Source: Sporosarcina globispora (GTDB taxonomy: Bacteria > Bacillota > Bacilli > Bacillales > Cytobacillaceae). Taken from it: DNA of 64,000 bases. Under the pieces are notes generated by a model. It was not told the origin of the DNA. It saw only the letters and a program-made list of their open reading frames with translations, and searched no databases. Where the stretch lies: positions 1,867,629-1,931,628 of the forward strand of contig NZ_LGUF01000007.1 in NCBI RefSeq assembly GCF_001274725.1. Direction: 5' to 3'. Both the position numbers and the translations under genes were made by a program. Below are positions 16,584 to 25,404 of this stretch, one piece after another. Position 1 is the stretch's first letter; each line of letters opens with the position of its first letter.

Positions 16584-17603
16584 CTAATCGTTGTTTCCAT
16601 TTTCAAAAATGATGGTTTTACTTGTATCCAGTTTAAATTTTTCCTTTAATTCCTTATTCGCCTTTTTGTATTCTAAGTTATACTTTTCCTTAACTTCAGA
16701 TATACTCCTATCAAACTCTCGACTCAGAATAGCCTTTTTGTTCTGTTTCTCTTTGTTAAATCCGTATTCCCATGGTTGCAGTTGAGAATAATTGATTTGA
16801 ACATACCTGAGAATTCTTTCCTTAGTTGTATAGCCATGACGGTTAATATCATTAAGGATAAATTTCTCAATCTGAGTTTGAACATATTGGCTATACTCTG
16901 ATATATAGCGTTCATCATGGAAAATTGAATCAGCAAACTCTTGTCCAAATACCTTGATTAGGAAAAACTTACTGAAGCCGTTTGCACGGAAATTATTATC
17001 TAAAAGAACCTTGGCTCTTCGATTTGATTCCGTAAGTAACTCATCATTGTAAATAGAGATAGTATAAAAATTTATGGGTGATAATTTTTTATAGTCTATA
17101 CCCATCTTTTGGGCTAATGCTTTAGTTTCTCTAATTGCTCTACGTTCTGTCGTACGATTATTAGTTTTTACCTTGTTTAATAAGCCCAATGTACAAAAGA
17201 TTGAAATGTTTCGATTCCATGTATTGTAACTGCTAAAGTATTTACGTGCCAAGTATCTAGATGATGCAAAGAAATAGTAGTTCCCTTCTTGTCGTGCTAC
17301 AGGACTAATTATTTTCTCTCTTGAATACTCAATTAATGTTGTTAAGAAGTGTACTCTACGTTTAATTAATCTATGGAGAAAAGGGTACTTTTTCTCTAAT
17401 TGTACCTCGTTGTTTAACTGTTCTAAATTCCATTCTATTTTCACAAAATGTGGGGTTGTTTCTTCGAAAGTAATGTTGTATTTCTCCTTAAATTCCTTGA
17501 CCGAGGAAAAATACACATAGTTTACTCCATCATCTTTTCCTTGAATGGTTCTCTTATCTATAGGTATGAACTGCTTATATACCTCTCTGTCGTTACTACT
17601 CAA
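16584..17603 (-). CDS. Unknown basic island protein
   Basis: 339-residue soluble protein rich in Lys, Asn, Tyr and Phe, with no signal peptide or membrane segment. I do not recognise the family. The middle (about residues 95-210: ASSRYLARKYFSSYNTWNRNISIFCTLGLLNKVK) resembles a winged-helix layout and could bind DNA; the last 60 residues are a charged helical or coiled segment. Start is TTG at 17603 with AAGGTGA just upstream; there is no nearby ATG. It stands between the cupin gene and the integrase gene, reads in the same direction as the integrase, and is separated from it by a terminator. A role in element maintenance is only a guess. Confidence 0.6.
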   Translation of the reverse strand: MSSNDREVYKQFIPIDKRTIQGKDDGVNYVYFSSVKEFKEKYNITFEETTPHFVKIEWNLEQLNNEVQLEKKYPFLHRLIKRRVHFLTTLIEYSREKIISPVARQEGNYYFFASSRYLARKYFSSYNTWNRNISIFCTLGLLNKVKTNNRTTERRAIRETKALAQKMGIDYKKLSPINFYTISIYNDELLTESNRRAKVLLDNNFRANGFSKFFLIKVFGQEFADSIFHDERYISEYSQYVQTQIEKFILNDINRHGYTTKERILRYVQINYSQLQPWEYGFNKEKQNKKAILSREFDRSISEVKEKYNLEYKKANKELKEKFKLDTSKTIIFENGNND

Positions 17604-17730
17604 TTTATCACCTTCAACTTTATGTTTTTACTGTGAGTTTATTATGCTTGTAACTATGTGGAACAATAAATCAGACCAGTTTGATTACTAACGGGATGAA
17701 CTTACACAATTGGTCGATTAAGTACAAGAA

Positions 17731-17759
17731 AAGGATACCCTTGTTGATGGGATATCCTT
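17731..17759 (-). terminator. Terminator of the integrase gene
   Basis: On the minus strand AAGGATATCCC pairs with GGGTATCCTT (one bulge) followed by TTTTCTTGT; it overlaps the stop codon. Confidence 0.8.
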
Positions 17760-19285
17760 CATTTTGATTCAATAAACAAATCGACAAAATCACCTTGCTC
17801 AACTTCTGTATATCCCTCTAGCGGAGAAGTAATTGTAACCTTTTCATCGACTCTTGCATAATAAACCTTATTAATTATCAACTTCAAGATGCGATTGCAC
17901 TCTTCTAAATATTGTTGAGAGTCTTCCTTATTATATAGTTTATAGAACTGCTCAATCTTTTCAATTTTGGATTTATATTCAGACGAGATTGAATCCTTGT
18001 CCATGGATTCAACTTGTTCTTGTAGGTCGTTTATTGCATTGGATAGCTTTGTTAATTCAGCTTCAATATCATTCTTAGATTTTAGATATTCCTCTTTGCT
18101 AAATACCCCATCAAGGTAAGCATCTTTTGCTCTTGAGAGTCTTGTATTAAGCTTGTCCTGTGACTTATTCAGTTCTGCTACTTGTTGGAGTAGAGTGTCT
18201 TTAGAAACGCTCTGAGAGGATTTTAAAGCATTCTCCCACTCATTTTGATAGAACCCTTGAAGGAACTCAAACTCACTTATAAATGATGTTATTAGCTGAT
18301 GCTCAACGATTCCACGGTTTCCGCATTTACATGACTTGAGATAGATTGCATCCTTTTGCTTACTATCCTTCCTAAACCCCATCTTTAGACCACATTCCTT
18401 ACAGTATAAAAGGTCTTTCAGCATGCTCAATACCTTCCCTTTGGAGCGGTTTCTTGTATCCATATCACCGCTCATACGTCCCTTGATTGCTTGTTGAACC
18501 GACTTGAATTGTTCGTTAGTGATTATTGCTTCATGAGCATTCTTCATCACTATTGTTTCAGTGATTTTTCCCTTTTTGTCTTTGATATTATAAATGATGC
18601 TACCTGTGTAAGTCTTATTATTTAGTATGGTATAGATTGCTGTATTAGTAAATTGATTTCCAGCTTTTGTTTTATGCCCTTCAAGCTTGGTCACAATGCT
18701 TTGGATACCATAACCGCTCTCAGCATAATTGAATATCATTCTAACTAGATTTGCTTCTGATTCAACGATTTCGAGTTTCTTTTCCTTTCCTCTTGTATAT
18801 CCAAGCGGAGGAACACCCTGCACCCATTCACCACGTTTAGCACCTTCTCGTTTTCCTCTTTTCTGACGTTTTGCAATCAAACGTAATTCTTGAGAAGACA
18901 TAGCACCCAACATATCAAACATCAATCTATCATCACCGTTAAGGTCATAAAGCTTCTCAGGTGTCAGAATATAAACGTCATTGTCTGCTAATACCTTTGC
19001 TACATATTGAGTGTAATAATTATCTCTGCTGATACGGTCTGTGGAAATTACAAATATAGCTTCATACATTTGAATATCAATTAGTAACTGGTTTAACGAT
19101 TGTCTTTCTTCAATATCTTTTGCACCTGATATAACTTCCTCGTAAATCTTGTATGAATATCCTTTATCTCTACAATACCGTTCTGCAATCGTTCTATGTG
19201 AAAGAAGGGTGTCTCTGCCTTCTCCTGATTCCCTTGAAATCCTGAGATATACTCCAACGTTTTTTACCATGTTTGCTACTGTCAT
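17759..19285 (-). CDS. Large serine recombinase (putative island integrase)
   Basis: 508-residue large serine recombinase. It has the catalytic domain with the nucleophile in GVYLRISRES (Ser17) and the STDRISRDNY arginine motif, the 'recombinase' domain (about residues 165-265, VPPLGYTRG...), a zinc-ribbon domain (CKECG...CKCG, about 300-330) and a coiled-coil region (about 365-445) that controls direction in phage integrases. The ATG at 19285 is 10 bases after GGAGG; the ORF runs further upstream without a better site. It lies 73 bp inside the right direct repeat and reads inward, so it most likely integrates and excises this island. No excisionase (RDF) gene was recognised. Confidence 0.9.
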   Translation of the reverse strand: MTVANMVKNVGVYLRISRESGEGRDTLLSHRTIAERYCRDKGYSYKIYEEVISGAKDIEERQSLNQLLIDIQMYEAIFVISTDRISRDNYYTQYVAKVLADNDVYILTPEKLYDLNGDDRLMFDMLGAMSSQELRLIAKRQKRGKREGAKRGEWVQGVPPLGYTRGKEKKLEIVESEANLVRMIFNYAESGYGIQSIVTKLEGHKTKAGNQFTNTAIYTILNNKTYTGSIIYNIKDKKGKITETIVMKNAHEAIITNEQFKSVQQAIKGRMSGDMDTRNRSKGKVLSMLKDLLYCKECGLKMGFRKDSKQKDAIYLKSCKCGNRGIVEHQLITSFISEFEFLQGFYQNEWENALKSSQSVSKDTLLQQVAELNKSQDKLNTRLSRAKDAYLDGVFSKEEYLKSKNDIEAELTKLSNAINDLQEQVESMDKDSISSEYKSKIEKIEQFYKLYNKEDSQQYLEECNRILKLIINKVYYARVDEKVTITSPLEGYTEVEQGDFVDLFIESK

Positions 19286-19322
19286 AGTTGTTTTTCCTCC
19301 CGAATATAATTTCACAGGGACA

Positions 19323-19331
19323 ATTATATCA
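19323..19331 (-). promoter_or_regulatory. Extended -10 promoter of the integrase gene
   Basis: TG-A-TATAAT on the minus strand, about 38 bp before the ATG; the -35 region is poor, as often with extended -10 promoters. Confidence 0.45.
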
Positions 19332-19354
19332 ATGGTATATACATATATCTATAA

Positions 19355-19375
19355 ATAATTTCATAAATATGAGAT
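19355..19375. other. Putative right attachment site (attR)
   Basis: ATTTCATAAATATGAGAT (from 19358) equals the left site except for one base in the right arm. The yqfC ribosome binding site AAAGGGGG begins at 19377, so the junction is almost at the translation start. Confidence 0.6.
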
Positions 19376-19394
19376 GAAAGGGGGTTCTTTTTTT

Positions 19395-19685
19395 ATGGCA
19401 AAAAAGTGGGGACAATTTGTCCGCGGCTGGATGACTAAAAATATGGAGCTTCCTCAAGATGTCATGATGGATCTGCCCCGCATAACAATGATTGGGCAAA
19501 TCCATATCTATATAGAGAATCACAGGGGATTATTGGCTTTTTCGGATAAGGAATTAAGACTGCTATTGAAGCAAGGACAGCTTTTAATTAGAGGGAAAGC
19601 CTTCGTCATAAAAACAATACTGCCAGAAGAAATACTGCTGGAGGGGAAAATTGACTCAGTAACTTATATTACAGACACTGATTAA
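19395..19685 (+). CDS. yqfC: Sporulation protein YqfC
   Basis: 96-residue member of the YabP/YqfC family, which in B. subtilis is made under sigma-E in the mother cell. Conserved features: MAKKWGQFVRGWMTKNMELPQDVMMDLPRITMIG and the LLKQGQLLIRGK motif. The ATG at 19395 is 10 bases after AAAGGGGG; the in-frame ATG at 19374 overlaps the attachment site and has no ribosome binding site. The coding sequence is intact, but the island end lies 22 bp upstream, so the native promoter may have been displaced. yqfD follows 18 bp later. Confidence 0.93.
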   Translation: MAKKWGQFVRGWMTKNMELPQDVMMDLPRITMIGQIHIYIENHRGLLAFSDKELRLLLKQGQLLIRGKAFVIKTILPEEILLEGKIDSVTYITDTD

Positions 19686-19703
19686 GAATTCAGGGGGAAG
19701 GAA

Positions 19704-20897
19704 ATGAAGAACCAGTGGATTGAATTTTACAGGGGCATTGTAACAGTTAAAGCAAGCGGGAAGGGGATAGAAAGATTTATAAATACGCTTACCCGCAGCG
19801 GAATCAACATCTGGAATGTCAAAAACCATGGAACGCAATCAGTAACCTTCAAAATGAAATTGGAAGATGCAAAAAAAATAAGAAGCCACGCCAGGAACAG
19901 CGATTGCAGAATCGAGTTCCTGCAGCGGGCCGGCGCTCCATTTCTAGTGAGACGGCTGCTGAAAAACAGCGGATTTGCAGCTGGTGCTCTCGCTTTTTTT
20001 GCAGTCATCCTCCTTTTATCCAATATGGTCTGGGGCATAGAAATCAAGGGAGCAAACCCTGCAACTGAATATCAGATCATCAAAGAATTGGACAAGATGG
20101 GTGTAAAAAAAGGAAAGCTGCAGTTTTTTGTAGATAACGTGGAGTCTATTCAGAGGAAACTTTCTAACAATATTGAGGCAATTACCTGGGTTGGCGTAGA
20201 GTTAAAAGGGACAACCTACCATTTGCAGGTAGTTGAGAAAAATGACCCTGAGAAACCTGAATATTTAAGTCCTCGTCATTTGGTAGCCAAGAAGAAAGCC
20301 GTCATTGTAGATATGTTTGTCGAAGAAGGACGTCCAGTGGTTGATATTCACGATCATGTTCAGCCAGGACAGCTTTTAGTATCAGGGATAATTGGGAAAG
20401 AAGGCCAAACAGAGACTGTTCCTTCAAAAGGAGAGATCTTCGGGGAGACATGGTATAAATCAGAAGTCATACTTCCGCTTAAGAGCACATTCAAAGTCTT
20501 CAGCGGCAATGAAAAAGTTAAACATGGCCTCACCATCGGAAATCTTGAGATTCCAATATGGGGATTTGGGAGCCCGGAGTTTGAAGAGTATGAATTAGAG
20601 GAAAATGAAAATAGAGTAAAGTTCCTGAAATGGGAGCTTCCTATTTCGTATGTGAATAAAACGTTCCGTGAAAGGGAGCAAGTCACCAGAATATATTCCA
20701 ATAAAGAGGCTTTTGAAGCTGCGAAAGATTTGGCAAGAAAAAAAATAAAAAGCAGCTTAGATGAAAATGCTAAAATTATGGGAGAAAAAGTTTTGCACCA
20801 ATCAGTTGACAATGGTAAAGTAACTATAGCAATACATTTCCAAATTATTGAGAATATTGCAGAAGGACAACCAATTATTCAAGGAGATTCGGAATGA
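19704..20897 (+). CDS. yqfD: Sporulation protein YqfD (SpoIV-type)
   Basis: 397-residue membrane protein of the YqfD family needed for efficient sporulation in relatives. It has an N-terminal cytoplasmic domain (about 1-85), one transmembrane segment (about 92-114, AAGALAFFAVILLLSNMVWG) and a large extracytoplasmic domain with FtsQ/POTRA-like character (EIKGANPATEYQIIKELDKMGVKKG). The ATG at 19704 follows GGGGGAAGGAA. The last bases overlap the phoH start (ATGA), so yqfC-yqfD-phoH form one unit. Confidence 0.92.
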   Translation: MKNQWIEFYRGIVTVKASGKGIERFINTLTRSGINIWNVKNHGTQSVTFKMKLEDAKKIRSHARNSDCRIEFLQRAGAPFLVRRLLKNSGFAAGALAFFAVILLLSNMVWGIEIKGANPATEYQIIKELDKMGVKKGKLQFFVDNVESIQRKLSNNIEAITWVGVELKGTTYHLQVVEKNDPEKPEYLSPRHLVAKKKAVIVDMFVEEGRPVVDIHDHVQPGQLLVSGIIGKEGQTETVPSKGEIFGETWYKSEVILPLKSTFKVFSGNEKVKHGLTIGNLEIPIWGFGSPEFEEYELEENENRVKFLKWELPISYVNKTFREREQVTRIYSNKEAFEAAKDLARKKIKSSLDENAKIMGEKVLHQSVDNGKVTIAIHFQIIENIAEGQPIIQGDSE

Positions 20898-21859
20898 CAG
20901 AAGACTTGAAAACAATGAACCTGCAGCTTGAAGATCCTAATGAAGCAATTGCACTATTAGGCAATTCAGATGCAAATCTAAAAATTATTGAGCAGGAACT
21001 GAATGTTTCCATTGTAACCAGGGGAGAATCTGTTTATGTTTCTGGAGAAATGGACAAGGTAGAACTGGTTGGAAAGGTTCTGGATAAGCTGCTCTATGTA
21101 ATCCGGAAAGGAATAAATATAAGTCAGAGAGATGTGATGTATGCACTTCAAATGGCAAATAAGGGTACACTTGAGTACTTCAGTGATTTATATGAAGAAG
21201 AAATTTCAAAGAATGCAAAAGGCAAATCTATCCGTGTTAAGACATTAGGGCAGCGTCAATACATTCATGCAATCCGCCAAAATGACCTGGTCTTTGGCAT
21301 AGGGCCTGCAGGAACAGGAAAAACGTATTTGGCTGTTGTAATGGCCGTCAATGCATTGAAAAATGGGAATGTGAAAAGAATTATCCTTACCCGTCCTGCA
21401 GTCGAAGCAGGCGAAAGCCTTGGTTTTTTGCCTGGGGATCTGAAGGAAAAGGTCGACCCTTACTTGAGGCCATTGTATGATGCATTGCATGATATATTAG
21501 GAGCAGAGCATACACAAAGAATGATTGAAAGAGGCACGATTGAAATTGCGCCGCTTGCTTACATGCGCGGAAGAACTTTAGATGATGCCTTTGTCATCCT
21601 TGACGAAGCGCAAAATACAACTCAAGCTCAAATGAAGATGTTTCTAACCCGGCTGGGCTTTGGTTCAAAGATGATTATTACTGGCGACAAAACACAGGTT
21701 GACCTTCCAAAGGGAGTAAAATCTGGCCTGATTGTTGCTGAAGTAATACTAAAGGGTGTCAGCGGGTTATCATTCGTTCATTTAGAACAAAGTGATGTTG
21801 TGCGGCATCCGCTTGTGGCGAGGATCATACAGGCATACGAAAAAGACGATAACCAATGA
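20894..21859 (+). CDS. phoH: PhoH-family ATPase
   Basis: Cytoplasmic 321-residue P-loop ATPase of the PhoH family; in other bacteria it is linked to RNA handling, and the name comes from phosphate-starvation control in E. coli. An N-terminal KH-like domain (about 1-110) precedes the ATPase domain with Walker A GPAGTGKTYL and Walker B FVILDEAQNT. The family motif RPAVEAGESLGFLPGDLKEKVDPYLRP is present. Start overlaps the yqfD stop by 4 bp. No PhoP box was seen before this operon. Confidence 0.94.
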   Translation: MTEDLKTMNLQLEDPNEAIALLGNSDANLKIIEQELNVSIVTRGESVYVSGEMDKVELVGKVLDKLLYVIRKGINISQRDVMYALQMANKGTLEYFSDLYEEEISKNAKGKSIRVKTLGQRQYIHAIRQNDLVFGIGPAGTGKTYLAVVMAVNALKNGNVKRIILTRPAVEAGESLGFLPGDLKEKVDPYLRPLYDALHDILGAEHTQRMIERGTIEIAPLAYMRGRTLDDAFVILDEAQNTTQAQMKMFLTRLGFGSKMIITGDKTQVDLPKGVKSGLIVAEVILKGVSGLSFVHLEQSDVVRHPLVARIIQAYEKDDNQ

Positions 21860-21882
21860 ACCGCCGCTTTTGGCGGTTTTTT
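21859..21882 (+). terminator. Terminator after phoH
   Basis: AACCGCC, GCTTTT loop, GGCGGTTTTTT. Confidence 0.9.
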
Positions 21883-22077
21883 CTTTGCTGGATATAATAC
21901 AGCAGGGAATTATCATGGAATTATTTGCTATTAATGCAATGTTTAGGTAACCTGTTAATAGATAGGCCATTTTCTTGGTGAAAACGGTCAGAAAACCTGT
22001 TATGATTTTACATAATTAATACTGATATGATAATAAAGTTTATTGGAAGTTTTTACCCAAGGACAGGAGGGGTAAAT

Positions 22078-24267
22078 GTGCCAAACCTTCAGCAGAGTAT
22101 GACAACAATCAGGAATTTACTTAATATGACCTTTTTTCGTGTTCTCTTGTTTATTCTATTGGGAATTGTTATGTATTTTTCCATGTACAGCAATGTAAAG
22201 CCTGAAAAGCTGGATTTAAGCCTGTTCTCTGTTGCTGAGCAGACGATAAGGTCACCAATTACCATAGAGGATAAAGCAAGCACAGAAAGAAAAAGAAAAG
22301 AAGCAGAAAATAATGTTAAGGATATTTACGTTGTAAAAAAAGAGATTGCACAAAACAGGGTGGATCTGGTTACCTCCATTTTCGGATCCGTATCCGAAGT
22401 AAACGATGAAGTCAAAGAAGAGCTGGAAGAGAAAAAGAAAGACGCTTCAAATGAGGCCGATAATACAGAGGCACCAAACTCTTCAGCCCCTTCTCCTGAA
22501 GACAAAGTGACTATGGTTAAAGAAAAACTCACTGATGACGTGACACGTGAAGTTTCAGATAGTGTCTTTCTTGCTTTGCTGCAGGCAAAGGAGGGAGAAC
22601 TGAGTATTGCGAAAGATCTTACTGTTACGGCCATCAATAAAATTATGAATAATGAGATTCCGGCTGAACAGGTCGAGAACGCGAAAAAGCAGGTTGAAGA
22701 AGAACTGAAGTTTACCAGCTTAAATTCCGATTTGAAAAAAGCTGCAATCGAACTGGGACGTTATGCAATATATCAAAATCAATTTTATGATCCTGCTGCG
22801 ACGGAAGAGTTGCGGCAGCAGACTGTGGAGAGTGTCGAACCTGTTAAAATCCTTCAGGGACAGATTATTGTAGAAGAGAATCAGCTGATCAGCAGGGACA
22901 TATACAGGCAGCTTGAGCTTGTAGGACTCCTTGACAGCGTTACTTCAATTCAGCCTTTTATCGGACTAACGCTAATCATTGTGATTGTTTTATCAGCCTT
23001 GTATTATTATTTCCATGAATTAAATGTGCAGCGGGAATTAAAGCAGAGTTATCTATTGCTGTTCAGCCTTATTTTTATCTTATCCATCTTGCTGATGAAA
23101 GTCATTAGTCTATTCCAATATGCTGACTATTCCGAGATAGGATACATTTACCCTGCAGCCATGGGTGCTATGCTGATCAAAATACTAATTGATGAAAAGC
23201 TTGCAATGTACTATACGATTATTATGGCGATCACCGGAAGCATAATTTTTAATGAAGGTGTCACAGGAACATTTCAGCTGACATCGGCTATTTATATTCT
23301 CTGCAGCGGTTTAGCGTCCATATTGTTTTTGAGCAAACAGAATCACCGATCCAAAATATTGCAGGCTGGTTTATTCGTATCCGCAGTAAACATACTTGTT
23401 ATATTTTCAATGCTTTTCTTAAGAAACGGCCATTATGATACGATTGAATATGGTTTTTACTTTATTATCGCTTTGATTTCAGGCATTTCCTCTGCTGTAC
23501 TGGCGATAGGACTGCTTCCATATTTTGAGGCTGGTTTTGGAATTTTGTCTACCATGAGGCTGATTGAACTTTCTAATCCGAATCATCCGCTTCTGAGAAA
23601 GATACTCACAGAATCTCCAGGAACCTATCATCATAGTGTAATGGTTGCCAATCTCTCTGAGTCAGCTTGTGAAGCTATTGGTGCCAATGGCCTTCTGGCA
23701 AGGGTGGGCTGCTATTATCACGATATCGGCAAAACAAAGCGGCCGCAATTTTTCATAGAGAATCAAGTGAATATCGAAAATCCGCATGATAGGCTGCCTC
23801 CGCAGACCAGCAAGAATATTATTATCGCCCATGCATCAGACGGTGCTGAAATGCTGAGAAAGCATAAGATGCCGAAGGAGATAGTAGACATCGCAGAACA
23901 GCATCATGGAACAACATTGCTGAAATATTTTTACTACAAAGCAAAACAGAATGGGCTTGAAGTAAAAGAAGAGGATTACCGCTATCCGGGACCTAAACCC
24001 CAATCGAAGGAGTCTGCGGTAATTGGCATTGCTGATAGTGTGGAAGCTGCAGTACGTTCAATGGCGCATCCTACAACAGAACAAATTGAAGAATTGGTCA
24101 AAAAGATTATCGCTGACAGGCTTCAGGATGGACAGCTGAATGAATGTGATTTAACCTTAAAAGAGCTGGAAACCGTTTCACATTCGTTCTGCGAAACGTT
24201 AAACGGAATATTCCATTCACGTATTGAGTATCCTGAAATGACAAAACAGAAGGTGAAACAGGCATGA
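22078..24267 (+). CDS. pgpH: Cyclic-di-AMP phosphodiesterase PgpH (7TM-HD)
   Basis: Membrane hydrolase that cleaves c-di-AMP to pApA. The 729-residue protein has one N-terminal transmembrane helix, an extracytoplasmic 7TM-HDED domain (about 55-285), seven transmembrane segments (about 295-490) and a cytoplasmic HD domain with PGTYHHSVMVANLSE, GCYYHDIGK and EQHHGTTLL, which hold the metal-binding His/Asp residues. The GTG at 22078 is 7 bases after AGGAGG; the upstream ATG at 22027 lacks a site. ybeY overlaps its end by 4 bp. c-di-AMP turnover ties it to potassium and cell-wall homeostasis. Confidence 0.94.
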   Translation: MPNLQQSMTTIRNLLNMTFFRVLLFILLGIVMYFSMYSNVKPEKLDLSLFSVAEQTIRSPITIEDKASTERKRKEAENNVKDIYVVKKEIAQNRVDLVTSIFGSVSEVNDEVKEELEEKKKDASNEADNTEAPNSSAPSPEDKVTMVKEKLTDDVTREVSDSVFLALLQAKEGELSIAKDLTVTAINKIMNNEIPAEQVENAKKQVEEELKFTSLNSDLKKAAIELGRYAIYQNQFYDPAATEELRQQTVESVEPVKILQGQIIVEENQLISRDIYRQLELVGLLDSVTSIQPFIGLTLIIVIVLSALYYYFHELNVQRELKQSYLLLFSLIFILSILLMKVISLFQYADYSEIGYIYPAAMGAMLIKILIDEKLAMYYTIIMAITGSIIFNEGVTGTFQLTSAIYILCSGLASILFLSKQNHRSKILQAGLFVSAVNILVIFSMLFLRNGHYDTIEYGFYFIIALISGISSAVLAIGLLPYFEAGFGILSTMRLIELSNPNHPLLRKILTESPGTYHHSVMVANLSESACEAIGANGLLARVGCYYHDIGKTKRPQFFIENQVNIENPHDRLPPQTSKNIIIAHASDGAEMLRKHKMPKEIVDIAEQHHGTTLLKYFYYKAKQNGLEVKEEDYRYPGPKPQSKESAVIGIADSVEAAVRSMAHPTTEQIEELVKKIIADRLQDGQLNECDLTLKELETVSHSFCETLNGIFHSRIEYPEMTKQKVKQA

Positions 24268-24734
24268 ATTTAAGCATTGATTTTTTAGACGAAACGAATG
24301 AGCTTCAGGACAATGATATCGCCAAAATTCAGGAGTTAATTAATTTTGCGGCTTCTAAAGAATCCGTTGAGCCCGAAAGCGAGGTATCCATCACATTTGT
24401 GACCAATGAGCGCATCCGAGAAATCAACAGGGAGTATCGGGGTAAAGATCGTCCGACAGATGTTATTTCTTTCGCAATGGAGGAATTGGGTGAAGGTGAA
24501 ATCGAACCTATTGGTGCCGATATGCCCAGAGTCTTAGGGGATATCATTATCTCCGTCGCGAAGGCGAAAGAGCAGGCCGAGGAATTTGGACATTCTTTTA
24601 TGAGGGAGCTTGGCTTTTTGGCGGTTCATGGCTTTCTTCATCTTCTTGGCTATGATCATGAAAATCCAGAGGATGAGAAAAAAATGTATTCCCGCCAAAA
24701 GGATATACTTGATGAATTCGGGCTCACAAGATAG
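24264..24734 (+). CDS. ybeY: Endoribonuclease YbeY
   Basis: Zinc-dependent RNase involved in 16S rRNA 3'-end maturation and 70S quality control, 156 aa. The metal motif HGFLHLLGYDHENPED (H-x3-H-x5-H) is complete, and the family arginine region REINREYRGKDRPTDVISFA is present. Start ATG overlaps the pgpH stop by 4 bp; the gene itself overlaps dgkA by 23 bp, showing tight translational coupling in pgpH-ybeY-dgkA. Confidence 0.96.
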   Translation: MNLSIDFLDETNELQDNDIAKIQELINFAASKESVEPESEVSITFVTNERIREINREYRGKDRPTDVISFAMEELGEGEIEPIGADMPRVLGDIIISVAKAKEQAEEFGHSFMRELGFLAVHGFLHLLGYDHENPEDEKKMYSRQKDILDEFGLTR

Positions 24735-25104
24735 AAAGGTTCGAAAACACAGAGTCCTCAAATCCTTTGCGTTTGCTTTTTCCGGCATCAGAACAGCAGT
24801 ATTGAATGAAAGGAATCTGCAGATACACTTTGCAGTATCGTTTGCTGTCACTATTCTTGGGATATTCTTTGGCATTTCAAAACTGGAGTGGATGATCATT
24901 CTCTTGGCCATTGGGGGCATGCTCTCACTTGAATTAATGAATACAGCCATTGAAAGTGTTGTTGATCTGGCAACAGCGGAATATCATCCCCTCGCCAAGC
25001 AAGCAAAGGATATTGCAGCTGGAGCAGTGCTGGTATATGCAATCATAAGTGTAATTATTGGAGGAGTTATTTTTCTTCCTGAAATTCTCGCATATTTGCA
25101 GTGA
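24712..25104 (+). CDS. dgkA: Undecaprenol kinase / diacylglycerol kinase DgkA
   Basis: Small integral membrane kinase (130 aa) that phosphorylates undecaprenol in Gram-positive bacteria, feeding the lipid carrier pool for the cell wall. It has the family core NERNLQIHFAVSFAV, the motif ELMNTAIESVVDLAT with the catalytic glutamates, and three transmembrane helices. The ATG at 24712 lies inside ybeY, 8 bases after AAAAGGAT; the open frame extends back to 24610 but those residues are the ybeY shadow. Confidence 0.93.
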   Translation: MNSGSQDRKVRKHRVLKSFAFAFSGIRTAVLNERNLQIHFAVSFAVTILGIFFGISKLEWMIILLAIGGMLSLELMNTAIESVVDLATAEYHPLAKQAKDIAAGAVLVYAIISVIIGGVIFLPEILAYLQ

Positions 25105-25108
25105 TTTG

Positions 25109-25139
25109 AAGCTGTCCGGATGGGCAGCTTTACTTTTTT
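25109..25139 (+). terminator. Terminator after dgkA
   Basis: AAGCTGTCC, GGAT, GGGCAGCTT with a T-rich tail. Confidence 0.82.
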
Positions 25140-25203
25140 TCGGTTTTTTTAACGAACATTAAAGTCCGGGTAATTAGCTGCAGTGAATTTTTTGGCCGTG
25201 GGT

Positions 25204-25217
25204 TTGAAAACGTTCCC
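25204..25217 (+). promoter_or_regulatory. Possible weak cre-like site before cdd
   Basis: TGAAAACGTTCCCT matches cre well in the left half and the CG centre but not at the right end. Low-confidence CcpA site. Confidence 0.25.
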
Positions 25218-25404
25218 TGAATCCGCTAAAATGACAGAACAGCAGTAATTATTTTGACTTGGGGAAATGTTAAGGGATCTTCATTTTGAACAAGGCCTGG
25301 TCAAAATTTGATTGGTTATTGTATTTTTAGAAAATTCAATTTTTTTATTACGTTTTTGCTACAAACGATGAAAATCGCAGTAAAATGTTGTAAAATAAAA
25401 GAGA

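Larger units (their letters stand above)
11581..19372. mobile_element. Serine-recombinase integrated island between yqfB and yqfC
   Basis: A 7.8-kb block absent from the usual yqfB-yqfC junction. It is bounded by the 15-bp direct repeat ATTTCATAAATATGA at 11581-11595 and 19358-19372. A large serine recombinase gene reads inward from just inside the right repeat, as integrases of this class usually do. Cargo: a HEPN-like protein, a small resolvase, ferritin-like and cupin proteins with sigma-K-type promoters, and one unknown. There are no phage structural, replication or conjugation genes, so it is a small integrated element or the remnant of a larger one. Confidence 0.75.

Noticed and set aside
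13290-19285. The island as an insertion sequence or transposon of the DDE type
   Set aside because: No DDE transposase and no short terminal inverted repeats; both recombinases are serine enzymes.
11581-19372. The island as a prophage or an integrative conjugative element
   Set aside because: No capsid, tail, lysis, relaxase or conjugation genes are present; only recombinases and cargo.
20360-20812. Minus-strand 150-codon frame inside yqfD
   Set aside because: Shadow frame with Ser/Phe-rich product; no ribosome binding site.
25204-25217. A firm cre site before cdd
   Set aside because: The right half is not symmetric with the left; kept only as a low-confidence feature.
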